NCBI GenBank assembly: GCA_015063125.1
Contig: SUTB01000001.1
Coordinates: 434,001-498,000 of the forward strand
Direction: 5' to 3'
DNA length: 64,000 nt
Source: Thermoplasmata archaeon
Lineage (GTDB): Archaea; Thermoplasmatota; Thermoplasmata; Methanomassiliicoccales; Methanomethylophilaceae
Positions 13,873 through 21,162 of the stretch are shown one piece after another (within the stretch, counting starts at the first letter, position 1; every line of letters starts with the position of its first letter). Below the pieces are notes generated by a model. That model ran no database searches. It saw nothing but the letters and a program-made list of their open reading frames with translations, and was not told where the DNA came from. The translations under genes were made by a program, and so were the position numbers.

Positions 13873-13886
13873 CGGGCCGAAGCCCG
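13873..13886 (-). terminator. UUCG-loop hairpin between surface-protein genes
   Basis: On the minus strand CGGGC-TTCG-GCCCG forms a very stable 5-bp stem with a UUCG tetraloop, just after the stop at 13893 and about 25 nt before the next start. It is followed by ATTCTTTC. It may partly terminate transcription or protect the 3' end of the upstream message. Confidence 0.5.
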
Positions 13887-13892
13887 AAGTTT

Positions 13893-16235
13893 TCAATACC
13901 TACGGCCTCCCTTTGAACGGGATCCTCCTGAAGACCTACTGCCTTTACCGGAATTGGAATTCCTCACAGAGTGATCATAAGAAACCTTTCTGGATCTGGA
14001 ACTCTTCTTCTTAGAACGACTGGCGACAACAGCTACAATAATGATGACCAGAACAATGATGGCCAGGATTATGTAGAAGAGATACGTGGTCAAGAGATGC
14101 TTGACAAGAGGAACATCGACAACAATAATGCCGGTACAAGAAGAAGATCCGACATCATTCACACCGGTACAGGTGTAGGTGTAAGTACCGTTCTCCTTGT
14201 AAGTATGGCGGACATCGAAGCCTTTCACCTTCTCCGATCCATCTCCGAAATCCCACATGACATAGGAAGCATCCTCACCAGTCCAGACGAACCTGAAGGT
14301 ACGGGTATTGGTAGAATTATAAACAGTAGCCTCAGCGGAATCGGATTCTGAAGAAGAACCATTACCTGAGGAACCGCTGTCAGATCCGTTACCGGATGAA
14401 CCGTTACCGGAAGAATCACCCGAAGAACCGTTACCTGAAGATCCTTCATTCGAAGATCCTCCGCTAGAAGATCCTTCTCCGGATGAACCCTCAGAAGAGG
14501 AACCGCCGGGAGAGCCCTCAGAAGCAGCTGCAATAACAATGGTGAAGTTGTAAACATCATCGTTAAGACAGGTAGCACGAACCACATAGGTACCTGCAGT
14601 AGTCGGGGTCCCGCTGATCATAAGAGCAGGATTACCGGCCTGAACACCGACAGTGATCGAAAGGCCAGGAATAGAACTAGCTCCTTCAGGAGAAGTGATC
14701 TCATAGGTTTCTGAAGCCATCAAAAGAATAGCATCAACAGAAGTACCTACAGTATAATTCAAAGTATGATCGTATGTCGCAGGTGCATCATCCGCATCCA
14801 GCATATCGACATCGAAGACAGATCCGATGGACTGAAGACAAAGAATGATCGAAGAAAGGATCGAATAGTTACCGTCATCTCCGTATGTATAGACGGGAAT
14901 GACGACACATGCCGCTGTCGGAACCGAAGTGAAAGCTCCCTGAGGCTCGACCTGGAAAGAACAGGTCTGAGAAACGACCTGGCCACCAGCAGATCTGGCG
15001 GTCAGAGTGTACTCGACAGTACCTTCTCCGACATCAGCAGGGATAGTACCGGTAATGAGTCCATCAGAAAGGACAATCCATGAAGGATTAGAGGACAACG
15101 ACCAGGTACAGCCGGCCGAAAGATTGACTGAAGGCGAGTAAGTGTAATTCTTGCCGGTATAATACGTGCCGCTGGGAGCAGTAGACGTAATGGTCATAGT
15201 CTGTTCAGCAACGGTGAAAACGACCTTCTTAGTAGCGATCTGAGAAGGTCCGGCAGTAGTGTATCCCTTAAGAGTTATGGTAAAAGTACCGTACTCGGTA
15301 GGGGTTCCGCTGATCGTGGATCCTGAAAGAGATACTCCTGCAGGGAAATCCCCGGATTTACCCCAGGTCATGGAAACATTACCGGATAAAGCGATGGAAG
15401 TCATCGCAGTATTCTGAGTAAGATTGTAAGAAGTGCTGACCGAAGTATCGATCTTAGCAACAGGATAGACATTGAAGGAAACAGTCTGAACCGCAGTCTG
15501 TCCTCCGGGAGTGGTCGCCTGTATAGAATAATAATATGTAGTAAGAGAAGTGACCGAAGGGGCAGTACCCGAAAGGGTTCCGGAAGCGAACGTAAGCCAA
15601 GTAGCATTAGACTTTCCGGTCACTGTAGTCGTAGCGAATGTAGATCCGCTGACGTTCACAGTAGGCTTGTATGAAACCGTGGATCCTGTAAGAGCATCAA
15701 CAGCAGAAGGAGAAGTATAACTAACCGAAGAAGCAGAGGAAACAGTGATAGTAACCATATAGCCCGAATCAGTATAGATCGTGAAAGTACCCGAAGCAGT
15801 CGGAGCTCCGGAGAATAGAATCATCTGACTGGACACGGTAGTAGTCACCCCGGAGGGTAACGATCCTGAAGTAATCGATGTTCCGGGCATATTGCTCGAA
15901 ACAGTCTGGCCGACAACCCAAGAGAAAGAAGCCGTGCGCCAAGAAACCGTGATAGTCGCGGTATTACCGGAATTCAATGTAATATTGAAAGTACCTGCCT
16001 CGGTAGGAACTCCGGAAAATAGAATCATCTGACTGGATACGGTAGCAGTCACCCCGGAGGGTAACGATCCTGAAGTAATCGACGTTCCGGGCATCGAATC
16101 CGAGACGGAATCGCCGACATACCACTGAAAAGACGTTGAAGCAGCATCCGACTGTTCATCGACGCTTGTCAGAACAACACAAGCCGAGAACATGGCCAGT
16201 ACTGCGATCAAAGTCACAACTAGCTTATTATTCAT
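13893..16235 (-). CDS. Large surface protein: Ig-like modules, Ser/Gly linker, PKD domain, TM anchor, basic tail
   Basis: This 780-aa protein has a signal peptide (about 1-30), two near-identical 68-residue Ig-like modules (about 33-168), further putative-Ig domains, a Gly/Ser/Glu linker (about 571-631), a PKD domain with WDFGDGSE (about 648-695), one TM helix (about 713-735), and a 45-residue Arg/Lys/Ser/Gly cytoplasmic tail. It is the largest gene of the element and near the start of its operon. GGTGA precedes ATG 16235. The design is that of a single-anchored spike or adhesin of an enveloped archaeal virus; the basic tail could contact DNA or coat proteins. Confidence 0.8.
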   Translation of the reverse strand: MNNKLVVTLIAVLAMFSACVVLTSVDEQSDAASTSFQWYVGDSVSDSMPGTSITSGSLPSGVTATVSSQMILFSGVPTEAGTFNITLNSGNTATITVSWRTASFSWVVGQTVSSNMPGTSITSGSLPSGVTTTVSSQMILFSGAPTASGTFTIYTDSGYMVTITVSSASSVSYTSPSAVDALTGSTVSYKPTVNVSGSTFATTTVTGKSNATWLTFASGTLSGTAPSVTSLTTYYYSIQATTPGGQTAVQTVSFNVYPVAKIDTSVSTSYNLTQNTAMTSIALSGNVSMTWGKSGDFPAGVSLSGSTISGTPTEYGTFTITLKGYTTAGPSQIATKKVVFTVAEQTMTITSTAPSGTYYTGKNYTYSPSVNLSAGCTWSLSSNPSWIVLSDGLITGTIPADVGEGTVEYTLTARSAGGQVVSQTCSFQVEPQGAFTSVPTAACVVIPVYTYGDDGNYSILSSIILCLQSIGSVFDVDMLDADDAPATYDHTLNYTVGTSVDAILLMASETYEITSPEGASSIPGLSITVGVQAGNPALMISGTPTTAGTYVVRATCLNDDVYNFTIVIAAASEGSPGGSSSEGSSGEGSSSGGSSNEGSSGNGSSGDSSGNGSSGNGSDSGSSGNGSSSESDSAEATVYNSTNTRTFRFVWTGEDASYVMWDFGDGSEKVKGFDVRHTYKENGTYTYTCTGVNDVGSSSCTGIIVVDVPLVKHLLTTYLFYIILAIIVLVIIIVAVVASRSKKKSSRSRKVSYDHSVRNSNSGKGSRSSGGSRSKGGRRY
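15813..16094 (-). repeat. Direct repeat of about 78 bp, 204 bp apart, within the surface gene
   Basis: 15813-15890 and 16017-16094 are nearly identical and encode the SSQMILFSG to GSLPSGV part of two tandem 68-residue modules. The high DNA identity suggests recent duplication or ongoing recombination between modules. Confidence 0.75.
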
Positions 16236-16248
16236 AGAATCACCGATC

Positions 16249-16518
16249 TCAGTTGTAACTGTACTTGAAACCAGGCTGGACTAAAGCCGCCACATGGATC
16301 AGGTTGGGGATATCGGAAGGCCTGACCGAGAAGGTCCCGTAAGTCGTGAACTGCTGGAAAGCCTCCTGCTGAGATTCGGAAGCATTCTGAGGAAGCTCAC
16401 GAAGGTTCCTATCAACCCTGATATTCACACTCTTATGCCCGTCCTGCCACTCAGCAACGTCCAAAACTCCGAAGGACATAGCGAAGTAAGCATGACGAAT
16501 AGGTTCATTATTTGCCAT
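16249..16518 (-). CDS. 89-aa soluble protein, first gene of the right operon
   Basis: The protein begins MANNEPIRHAYFAMSFG and has no TM segment or recognised motif. Its size and position, ahead of the virion genes, would suit an ssDNA-binding or regulatory protein, but this is a guess. ATAGGAG lies 8 nt before ATG 16518. In the excised circle the int frame would end in a TGA only 5 nt before this ATG, so int and this gene would become one coupled operon. No clear promoter is visible between the gene and attR. Confidence 0.7.
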   Translation of the reverse strand: MANNEPIRHAYFAMSFGVLDVAEWQDGHKSVNIRVDRNLRELPQNASESQQEAFQQFTTYGTFSVRPSDIPNLIHVAALVQPGFKYSYN

Positions 16519-16598
16519 TTTTTCAGACTCCTATAATTCCAAAACGTTTAGTAATGGAAGCCAAAAACAAAGAGTCTGGAATCAGGCGAAAGCGATTG

Positions 16599-16612
16599 CC
16601 TCCCTGTTCGCC
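16599..16612. repeat. attR core
   Basis: A second copy of CCTCCCTGTTCGCC, flanked by GATTG on the element side and ATTTTA on the host side. It is the displaced 3' end of the tRNA gene. Confidence 0.9.
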
Positions 16613-16668
16613 ATTTTACTTTCTAAAAAATAATGGATAGATCGACGCCATGGGAGGCGCCGATTTGG

Positions 16669-17334
16669 TCATTGAGACCAGTTGAAGTTTTCCTTGCCGG
16701 CTCCATACTCGAAATGGAACTTTACGATTCCGGCATCTATCTCTGCTAGGGTGCTGGATCCATGGATCATCTTGACTCTATTGTCGGTCCTTTCGAACTT
16801 GAACCCCTGTTTGTTCATCCCGGTGGGCGCAAGCATAGCGTACTCAACACCTTTCACGAACCACTGAGGAGCATCTTCGAGGTCAGCTATCTCAGAGACA
16901 GGTTTATTCTTATGTGGGCGACCAGGATCCTCAGGATAGCCTATGGAAATAAGGATGACCGTCCTATGTCCAGGGGGAATATCTTTGCTGGATTCCTTCT
17001 TTCCGGCCATCAGCGCCCAACAGGTCCCGAGGCCTAAAGTCTGGGCGAAGAGAACAATACGCTCCCCATAGTATCCTGCATCGATGTTCAGGTTATCTGA
17101 ATCGGGTCCGCTGATTGCGAGGTAGTTCACTGCATTCTTGAACTTGACCACCGTCTTCATGAGAAGTCCGCTGAAAGCTTTGGGCTCGTTCAGAACCAGG
17201 CGTATCGATAACCCGCTCTCTTCATTTACACGAGCTATCTCGTCCTCCAAGGATTTGAGGACATCCCCTTCGATCTTCTGATCCGTATAGAGTCTAACAG
17301 AGTGGCGCTCTTTGATCGCTTGATCGAAATCCAT
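16669..17334 (-). CDS. Nitroreductase family protein (TM1586-type)
   Basis: This 221-aa FMN-dependent oxidoreductase-like protein has the N-terminal signature DFDQAIKERHSVRLY and the core motif GLGTCWALMAG, where this family binds flavin. The exact substrate is unknown. It follows the MtbA-like gene by 4 nt on the same strand, so the two are co-transcribed. The operon then points into the integrated element. A T-rich tract (TTATTTTTTAG, complement of about 16622-16632) after it may stop transcription before attR. Confidence 0.85.
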   Translation of the reverse strand: MDFDQAIKERHSVRLYTDQKIEGDVLKSLEDEIARVNEESGLSIRLVLNEPKAFSGLLMKTVVKFKNAVNYLAISGPDSDNLNIDAGYYGERIVLFAQTLGLGTCWALMAGKKESSKDIPPGHRTVILISIGYPEDPGRPHKNKPVSEIADLEDAPQWFVKGVEYAMLAPTGMNKQGFKFERTDNRVKMIHGSSTLAEIDAGIVKFHFEYGAGKENFNWSQ

Positions 17335-17338
17335 TGGA

Positions 17339-18337
17339 TCACTCCCTGTATTTGGCCAGGGCTTCGAGATTGACGTTAGGGGTCTGAGGAGGCACGCCGC
17401 ATTCAGACATGATTATAGGGTATCCGGCATCAACAGCCTTCCATGCAGCATCTCTGATGTCGTCCGGTGTTCCCTGCAAGAGTGTGCTGATTGCTCCTAT
17501 GCCTCCTGCCAGGACAACCTTGTCCCCGACACGATCGAACACAGACTGGGGATCTCCGTGAGATTCAACGGAGAGGATGGTGGATCCCAATCCTGCAAGC
17601 TTCTCTAGGATGTTCTCGGTTATTCCGCACACGTGAGCTGTGGAGAAAGAGTTCTTGATACTGGTGAAGACTTGCCCCTCGTAAGGTGTGAAGGTCCCAA
17701 AGGTATCGGGATCCATGACGTCCTCTGCACCCTCCGTTATGATGAAGACGTTATCAGAGGCTTCCGAGAGCGCCTCGGCATAGGCGCATTGATAGGGGGT
17801 CATCTTCTTCACCCAGTTCATGACCCCGTCGGGATTCATGAAAGACCCCATGATGAATTCTTCGAATCCGACCATCAGGCCAGCTAATTCTACGGGCCCG
17901 ATGGTACACGAGGTAAGGAAGAGATCAGGATGTTCTTTGGCGATCCTTTCGGCCGTACGGATGTACATCGCAGGTCTTCCGCCGGAAAGGAACTCGTCTA
18001 CAGGCATGAGATCCGGCGGATCGCCTATTTCCCCAGTCTTCCAAGGGGAATTGGAAACAGAAGGCTGTCTGCTGTTGTCCCCTTCGAAGACCTCGCATCC
18101 AAGCCTTTCAGCCTCCGCCGTCATGTCGAACGGAATCCTCACGGTGGCAAAGCCAAACAGTTCAGAGGGTTGAAGAGCGAGCTTGATCATGGCATCCTCG
18201 GAGTAGTTCGCCTCTGGCCAAGACGATCCGCATACCGACATCATCTCAGTTGTTCCTGTCTGCGTGAATAATGCGGGCGGAGCAGCACCTTTGTTCTCGC
18301 GGTTGATCGCGTCCACAATCTCCTGCTTCGTATTCAT
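17339..18337 (-). CDS. Methylcobalamin:coenzyme M methyltransferase family (MtaA/MtbA-like)
   Basis: This 332-aa protein is of the uroporphyrinogen-decarboxylase fold. In methanogens its homologues pass methyl groups from a corrinoid protein to coenzyme M. The zinc-binding His-x-Cys (AHVCG, about residue 242) and later Cys (SECG, about 314) are present, as required to activate the thiol. Length fits the family. I use ATG 18337: a TATA box is centred about 26 nt upstream, so the message is leaderless, and the upstream in-frame start lies inside that spacing. Which methyl substrate it serves cannot be told. Confidence 0.85.
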   Translation of the reverse strand: MNTKQEIVDAINRENKGAAPPALFTQTGTTEMMSVCGSSWPEANYSEDAMIKLALQPSELFGFATVRIPFDMTAEAERLGCEVFEGDNSRQPSVSNSPWKTGEIGDPPDLMPVDEFLSGGRPAMYIRTAERIAKEHPDLFLTSCTIGPVELAGLMVGFEEFIMGSFMNPDGVMNWVKKMTPYQCAYAEALSEASDNVFIITEGAEDVMDPDTFGTFTPYEGQVFTSIKNSFSTAHVCGITENILEKLAGLGSTILSVESHGDPQSVFDRVGDKVVLAGGIGAISTLLQGTPDDIRDAAWKAVDAGYPIIMSECGVPPQTPNVNLEALAKYRE

Positions 18338-18359
18338 AGTACAATAATGTGCATTCAAT

Positions 18360-18367
18360 TTTATAAA
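18360..18367. promoter_or_regulatory. Palindromic TATA box shared by two divergent leaderless genes
   Basis: TTTATAAA is its own reverse complement. Its centre is about 26 nt from ATG 18337 (minus strand) and about 24 nt from ATG 18388 (plus strand). Both genes lack a Shine-Dalgarno, so each would start transcription at or next to its ATG. Confidence 0.65.
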
Positions 18368-18387
18368 CCAATGATATTAGAACCTTA

Positions 18388-19425
18388 ATGATCGAGTGCA
18401 ATGTCCTTATCGTTGGGTGCGGTCTGTCTGGTGCTTCTGCCGCATATAGCCTGACGAAGGCAGGCGTGAAGGACGTTGTAGTCATTGAAAGAATGTCAGG
18501 TGATGCCTATTCGCATTACCATCGCACATGTGGCGAGGCTGTTAGCGATAGGATGATCGACGCATCAGAGATCCCTAAGGACTGCATCGTCCGTGCTGTC
18601 AGCAGGATCAGGCTGATATGTGGAGACACGGTCATCAATGTCCCTGTGAAGGGGAGGATAATCGATCGTAACAGCCTTCTGAGCACATTGAAGGGATTGA
18701 GCGACGCATCCTTCGTCAAAGATTCGGTGAAGAGCGTCAGGAAGGACCCCAGGGGCTTCGTGGTTACTTGTGCCGATGGCGAGTATCTGTGCAGATACCT
18801 AATAGGCGCTGACGGGGCCTTCTCGGCGGTAAGGAAGGAGCTGTTCGATGTCAGACCTGAGATGTGCTTCCCTATCGTCAACAACCTGGTATCCGGAGAC
18901 TCTGATACGGAAGACCTGATCTTCGAGGTCTCGGATAAGTATCCGGGCACATACAGATGGGATTTCCCTTCAAAGGATGGTCTCAGATCAAAGGGGTATG
19001 CCTTAGGAAACGATGATATCGGAGACTATTCGGAGAGGGGGATCCGTTTCTTCGTCTCCGGGAGCTCCCGCAGGGTCGTAGACGGCAATTGCTGTCTTGT
19101 CGGGGACGCAGGCATGCTTGCCAATCCTCTTTGCTTCGGAGGCATCGGCATAGCCCTTTTGACTGGGAAGAAGGCTGCCGAATGCATCTCAAGAGGGGAT
19201 CTGACGCAATATCAGAGGTGGGTCAACAAGGATGTCATCTTCGACCATCACTACATGGCGGCCCATGAGGAATTCTCACAATGGACAGGCCCACAGATCG
19301 TTGACGCTGTGAAGCCACTCTCCAAAGGCTATTCTGTTCTAAGGGGAGCATACGCCATTTTGCGCAGACCGCGCTGGGCCAATGTCTACATGTCCTTATG
19401 GATGGCTTTCCGTCACGGTTGGTGA
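18388..19425 (+). CDS. Geranylgeranyl reductase family flavoprotein
   Basis: This 345-aa protein has an N-terminal FAD dinucleotide-binding motif VGCGLSGASAA (about 9-20), the CGEAVSD segment near residue 52 that is typical of geranylgeranyl reductases, and the second FAD motif LVGDAGMLANPLCFGGIG (about 236-253). Archaeal members saturate the isoprenoid chains of membrane lipids. Paralogues are common, so it could also act on other isoprenoids or quinone-like compounds. The gene is leaderless from the shared TATA box. Confidence 0.8.
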   Translation: MIECNVLIVGCGLSGASAAYSLTKAGVKDVVVIERMSGDAYSHYHRTCGEAVSDRMIDASEIPKDCIVRAVSRIRLICGDTVINVPVKGRIIDRNSLLSTLKGLSDASFVKDSVKSVRKDPRGFVVTCADGEYLCRYLIGADGAFSAVRKELFDVRPEMCFPIVNNLVSGDSDTEDLIFEVSDKYPGTYRWDFPSKDGLRSKGYALGNDDIGDYSERGIRFFVSGSSRRVVDGNCCLVGDAGMLANPLCFGGIGIALLTGKKAAECISRGDLTQYQRWVNKDVIFDHHYMAAHEEFSQWTGPQIVDAVKPLSKGYSVLRGAYAILRRPRWANVYMSLWMAFRHGW

Positions 19426-19496
19426 GGGTTTCCTTATTTTGCGCGCGTTCTTTTTATTTTATATAATAATAGATGAATACAGGCTCAGTTGATCTC

Positions 19497-19718
19497 ATGG
19501 TAGACTTTAGTTACGAAGTTACGGAGAAAATCGCTGTCCTGTCCGAATCATCCAAGGGCTGGACAAAGGAATTGAATCTGATCAGTTGGAATGGAAGGGA
19601 ACCCAAGTATGACATCAGGGAATGGTCCCCTGATGGAAGCAAGATGGGAAAGGGCATCACGCTCTCCGACGAGGAGGTCGAGGTGCTCAAGAAAGCCCTT
19701 AATTCCAGAGATATCTGA
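19497..19718 (+). CDS. PC4/YdbC-family ssDNA-binding protein
   Basis: This 73-aa protein shows the YdbC/PC4 pattern: SSKGWTKELNLISWNG, then KYDIREWSPDG, then GKGITLSDEEVEVLKKAL. Members bind single-stranded DNA or RNA as dimers and may assist transcription. I chose ATG 19497: the upstream ATG 19473 lies too close to the TATA element at about 19457-19466 to be transcribed in full. Confidence 0.8.
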   Translation: MVDFSYEVTEKIAVLSESSKGWTKELNLISWNGREPKYDIREWSPDGSKMGKGITLSDEEVEVLKKALNSRDI

Positions 19719-19733
19719 ATCTCTGGCCAATAA

Positions 19734-19757
19734 GCGGGGATAAATCCCCGCAATTTT
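19734..19757 (+). terminator. Hairpin terminator
   Basis: GCGGGGA-TAAA-TCCCCGC (19734-19751) is a 7-bp stem followed by AATTTTTT, just after the YdbC-like gene. Confidence 0.7.
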
Positions 19758-19855
19758 TTACAATTCTTTTAGAAATTAGTCTAATCGGATAGACATTGAT
19801 ATACGTGGTCGCAGATACATGTGGCATCAAATCTGATGTAAATGATGTGATTCAC

Positions 19856-20035
19856 ATGGCATACGGCGGTTACAGAAACGATAGGGAAAGGCCCAAGGAA
19901 TTCTTCAAGGCCACATGCTCAGATTGCGGACAGGAATGCGAGGTCCCTTTCAAACCAACGGAAGGAAGGCCAGTCTATTGCAGGAATTGCTTCTCCAAGC
20001 ACAAGCCTGTCGAGCGTGACAGATCCAAGTTCTGA
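19856..20035 (+). CDS. CxxC-x17-CxxC zinc-ribbon protein
   Basis: This is a 59-aa protein with ATCSDCGQECEVPFKP then RPVYCRNCFSKHKP, the signature of the small CxxC-x17-CxxC family that is common in methanogens and bacteria and of unknown function. I chose ATG 19856 (MAYGGYRNDRERP) because family members start with a short basic segment before the first CxxC; a TTG frame extends upstream to 19796. Confidence 0.8.
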   Translation: MAYGGYRNDRERPKEFFKATCSDCGQECEVPFKPTEGRPVYCRNCFSKHKPVERDRSKF

Positions 20036-20060
20036 AACCATTTGGGGCTATGCCCCATTT

Positions 20061-20267
20061 TCATTTCAATTCCTTTGATGCCGTGATCATCATCAGGATG
20101 ATAAAAGCTGGAAGAGAGATCAGGCAGAGTGCGCAACCTACGATCAGTAAGACAGCGCCGGCCGTGTTCATAGAGAGGCCGTACATCAGCACGACTCCGA
20201 AGAAGGCCGCGATGATGCCGACTAGCATCATTACCTCTGCCAGAAGTTTGTATTGTCTAGGTTCCAT
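20061..20267 (-). CDS. Small two-span membrane protein
   Basis: This 68-aa protein starting MEPRQYKLLAEVMM has two hydrophobic helices (about 9-30 and 34-62). ATG 20267 lies just after the TGA of the PNPOx-like gene, so the two are translated together. A hairpin GGGGC-TAT-GCCCC (20044-20056) lies between its end and the convergent zinc-ribbon gene. Function unknown. Confidence 0.7.
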   Translation of the reverse strand: MEPRQYKLLAEVMMLVGIIAAFFGVVLMYGLSMNTAGAVLLIVGCALCLISLPAFIILMMITASKELK

Positions 20268-20268
20268 C

Positions 20269-20667
20269 TCAGGCCACTTTTTCCCCGGCCTTCTTCGAGG
20301 CGCTCTCATCCCAGATCTCCAGGACTTTGAACTCCCATACGGCCACGGTTGCCAGGTTGTACCTGTCCATGGCTGCCGACATCTTGTCGAACTCAGGTCC
20401 CTCCACCAGCCTTCCGGTGGTGACGGCCTTGAGAGAATAACCGTTCTTTCCCTGCCAAACCAGGACCTCTACGTTGGGATTGGTCTTCAGGTACTCGCAC
20501 GTCCTGTGCATGAAAACCTCGGCCACCAATATGGTATCGTCTCCTGAGAGTGCAAGGCTGGCACAGACGATCGCATGGGGCTTAGAATCGGGCGACACTG
20601 TCGTCAGGACCTTATGCGTGTCCGGGTGTTTGATCATCCTTGCAACGGGTTCGGGTATAGCTACCAT
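20269..20667 (-). CDS. Pyridoxamine 5'-phosphate oxidase-like flavin-binding protein
   Basis: This 132-aa split-barrel protein shows HPDTHKVLTTVSPDSKPHAI near the N-terminus and VEVLVWQGKNGYSLKAV, typical of PNPOx-like FMN- or F420-binding proteins. ATG 20667 is chosen from the Shine-Dalgarno GAGGAGTGA; the longer frame overlaps the PAS gene. The stop of the PAS gene is within a few bases, so PAS sensor, PNPOx-like protein and membrane protein form an operon. Confidence 0.8.
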   Translation of the reverse strand: MVAIPEPVARMIKHPDTHKVLTTVSPDSKPHAIVCASLALSGDDTILVAEVFMHRTCEYLKTNPNVEVLVWQGKNGYSLKAVTTGRLVEGPEFDKMSAAMDRYNLATVAVWEFKVLEIWDESASKKAGEKVA

Positions 20668-20672
20668 AAGAT

Positions 20673-21038
20673 TCACTCCTCGTTTTTCACCGGACGGAGG
20701 CATTGGATAACGACCTCCATCTTGCCGTCCTTGTAGAAGGGAACGGTCTTGCATTCGACGGTGGTCCCGGTCGTGGGAATGACCTTCTTCCTGACGGGGT
20801 TGGTCGGTTCACCGATGACGATGGTTCCAGCGTCGCAGTCGGCACAGGGGATGGAATTCTTGAAGAGCTCATGGCATTTCATGGTCAGAGCTTTGTCGAC
20901 CCTGATACCGAAAGCCTGTTCACCAGCATGATTCATCCAAAGGATGTTGTGGTCCGCATCGTGTATCACAATCACTTCATCGATGGTATCTAGGATGAGG
21001 TTCATCAACTTCTCGCTGTAAATCTCGGATCTTTCCAT
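20673..21038 (-). CDS. Single PAS-domain protein
   Basis: This 121-aa protein is one PAS domain: DTIDEVIVIHDADHNILWMN then HAGEQAFGI, with Cys residues CADCDAG that could hold a metal or redox group. It has no kinase or output domain, so it is either a small sensor acting on partners or a flavin/heme-binding protein. It is first in the operon with the PNPOx-like protein. Confidence 0.8.
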   Translation of the reverse strand: MERSEIYSEKLMNLILDTIDEVIVIHDADHNILWMNHAGEQAFGIRVDKALTMKCHELFKNSIPCADCDAGTIVIGEPTNPVRKKVIPTTGTTVECKTVPFYKDGKMEVVIQCLRPVKNEE

Positions 21039-21162
21039 GTTTATCCCCCGTAGTTTTGGTATCGCTCTAGGGATAGATAAACCGCGTGCTTCTGGGAGGG
21101 ATAAAAAGAGACCGACACCCGACCTACTCCATTTTATACGGTGATTTTTATTAAGCAGGACA

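Larger units (their letters stand above)
1411..16612. mobile_element. Integrated virus-like element in tRNA-Arg(CCT), about 15.2 kb
   Basis: The element is bounded by the 14-bp repeat CCTCCCTGTTCGCC, at 1411-1424 inside the tRNA 3' end and at 16599-16612. An integrase gene lies next to the tRNA. One repeat unit plus the interior is 15,188 bp. Content: tyrosine integrase, HUH Rep, Zot/VP8-like ATPase, small membrane proteins and large surface proteins with signal peptides. Nearly all genes are on the minus strand with 1-4 nt stop/start overlaps. Flanking genes are host core genes. Several element genes carry in-frame TAG codons. Confidence 0.9.
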
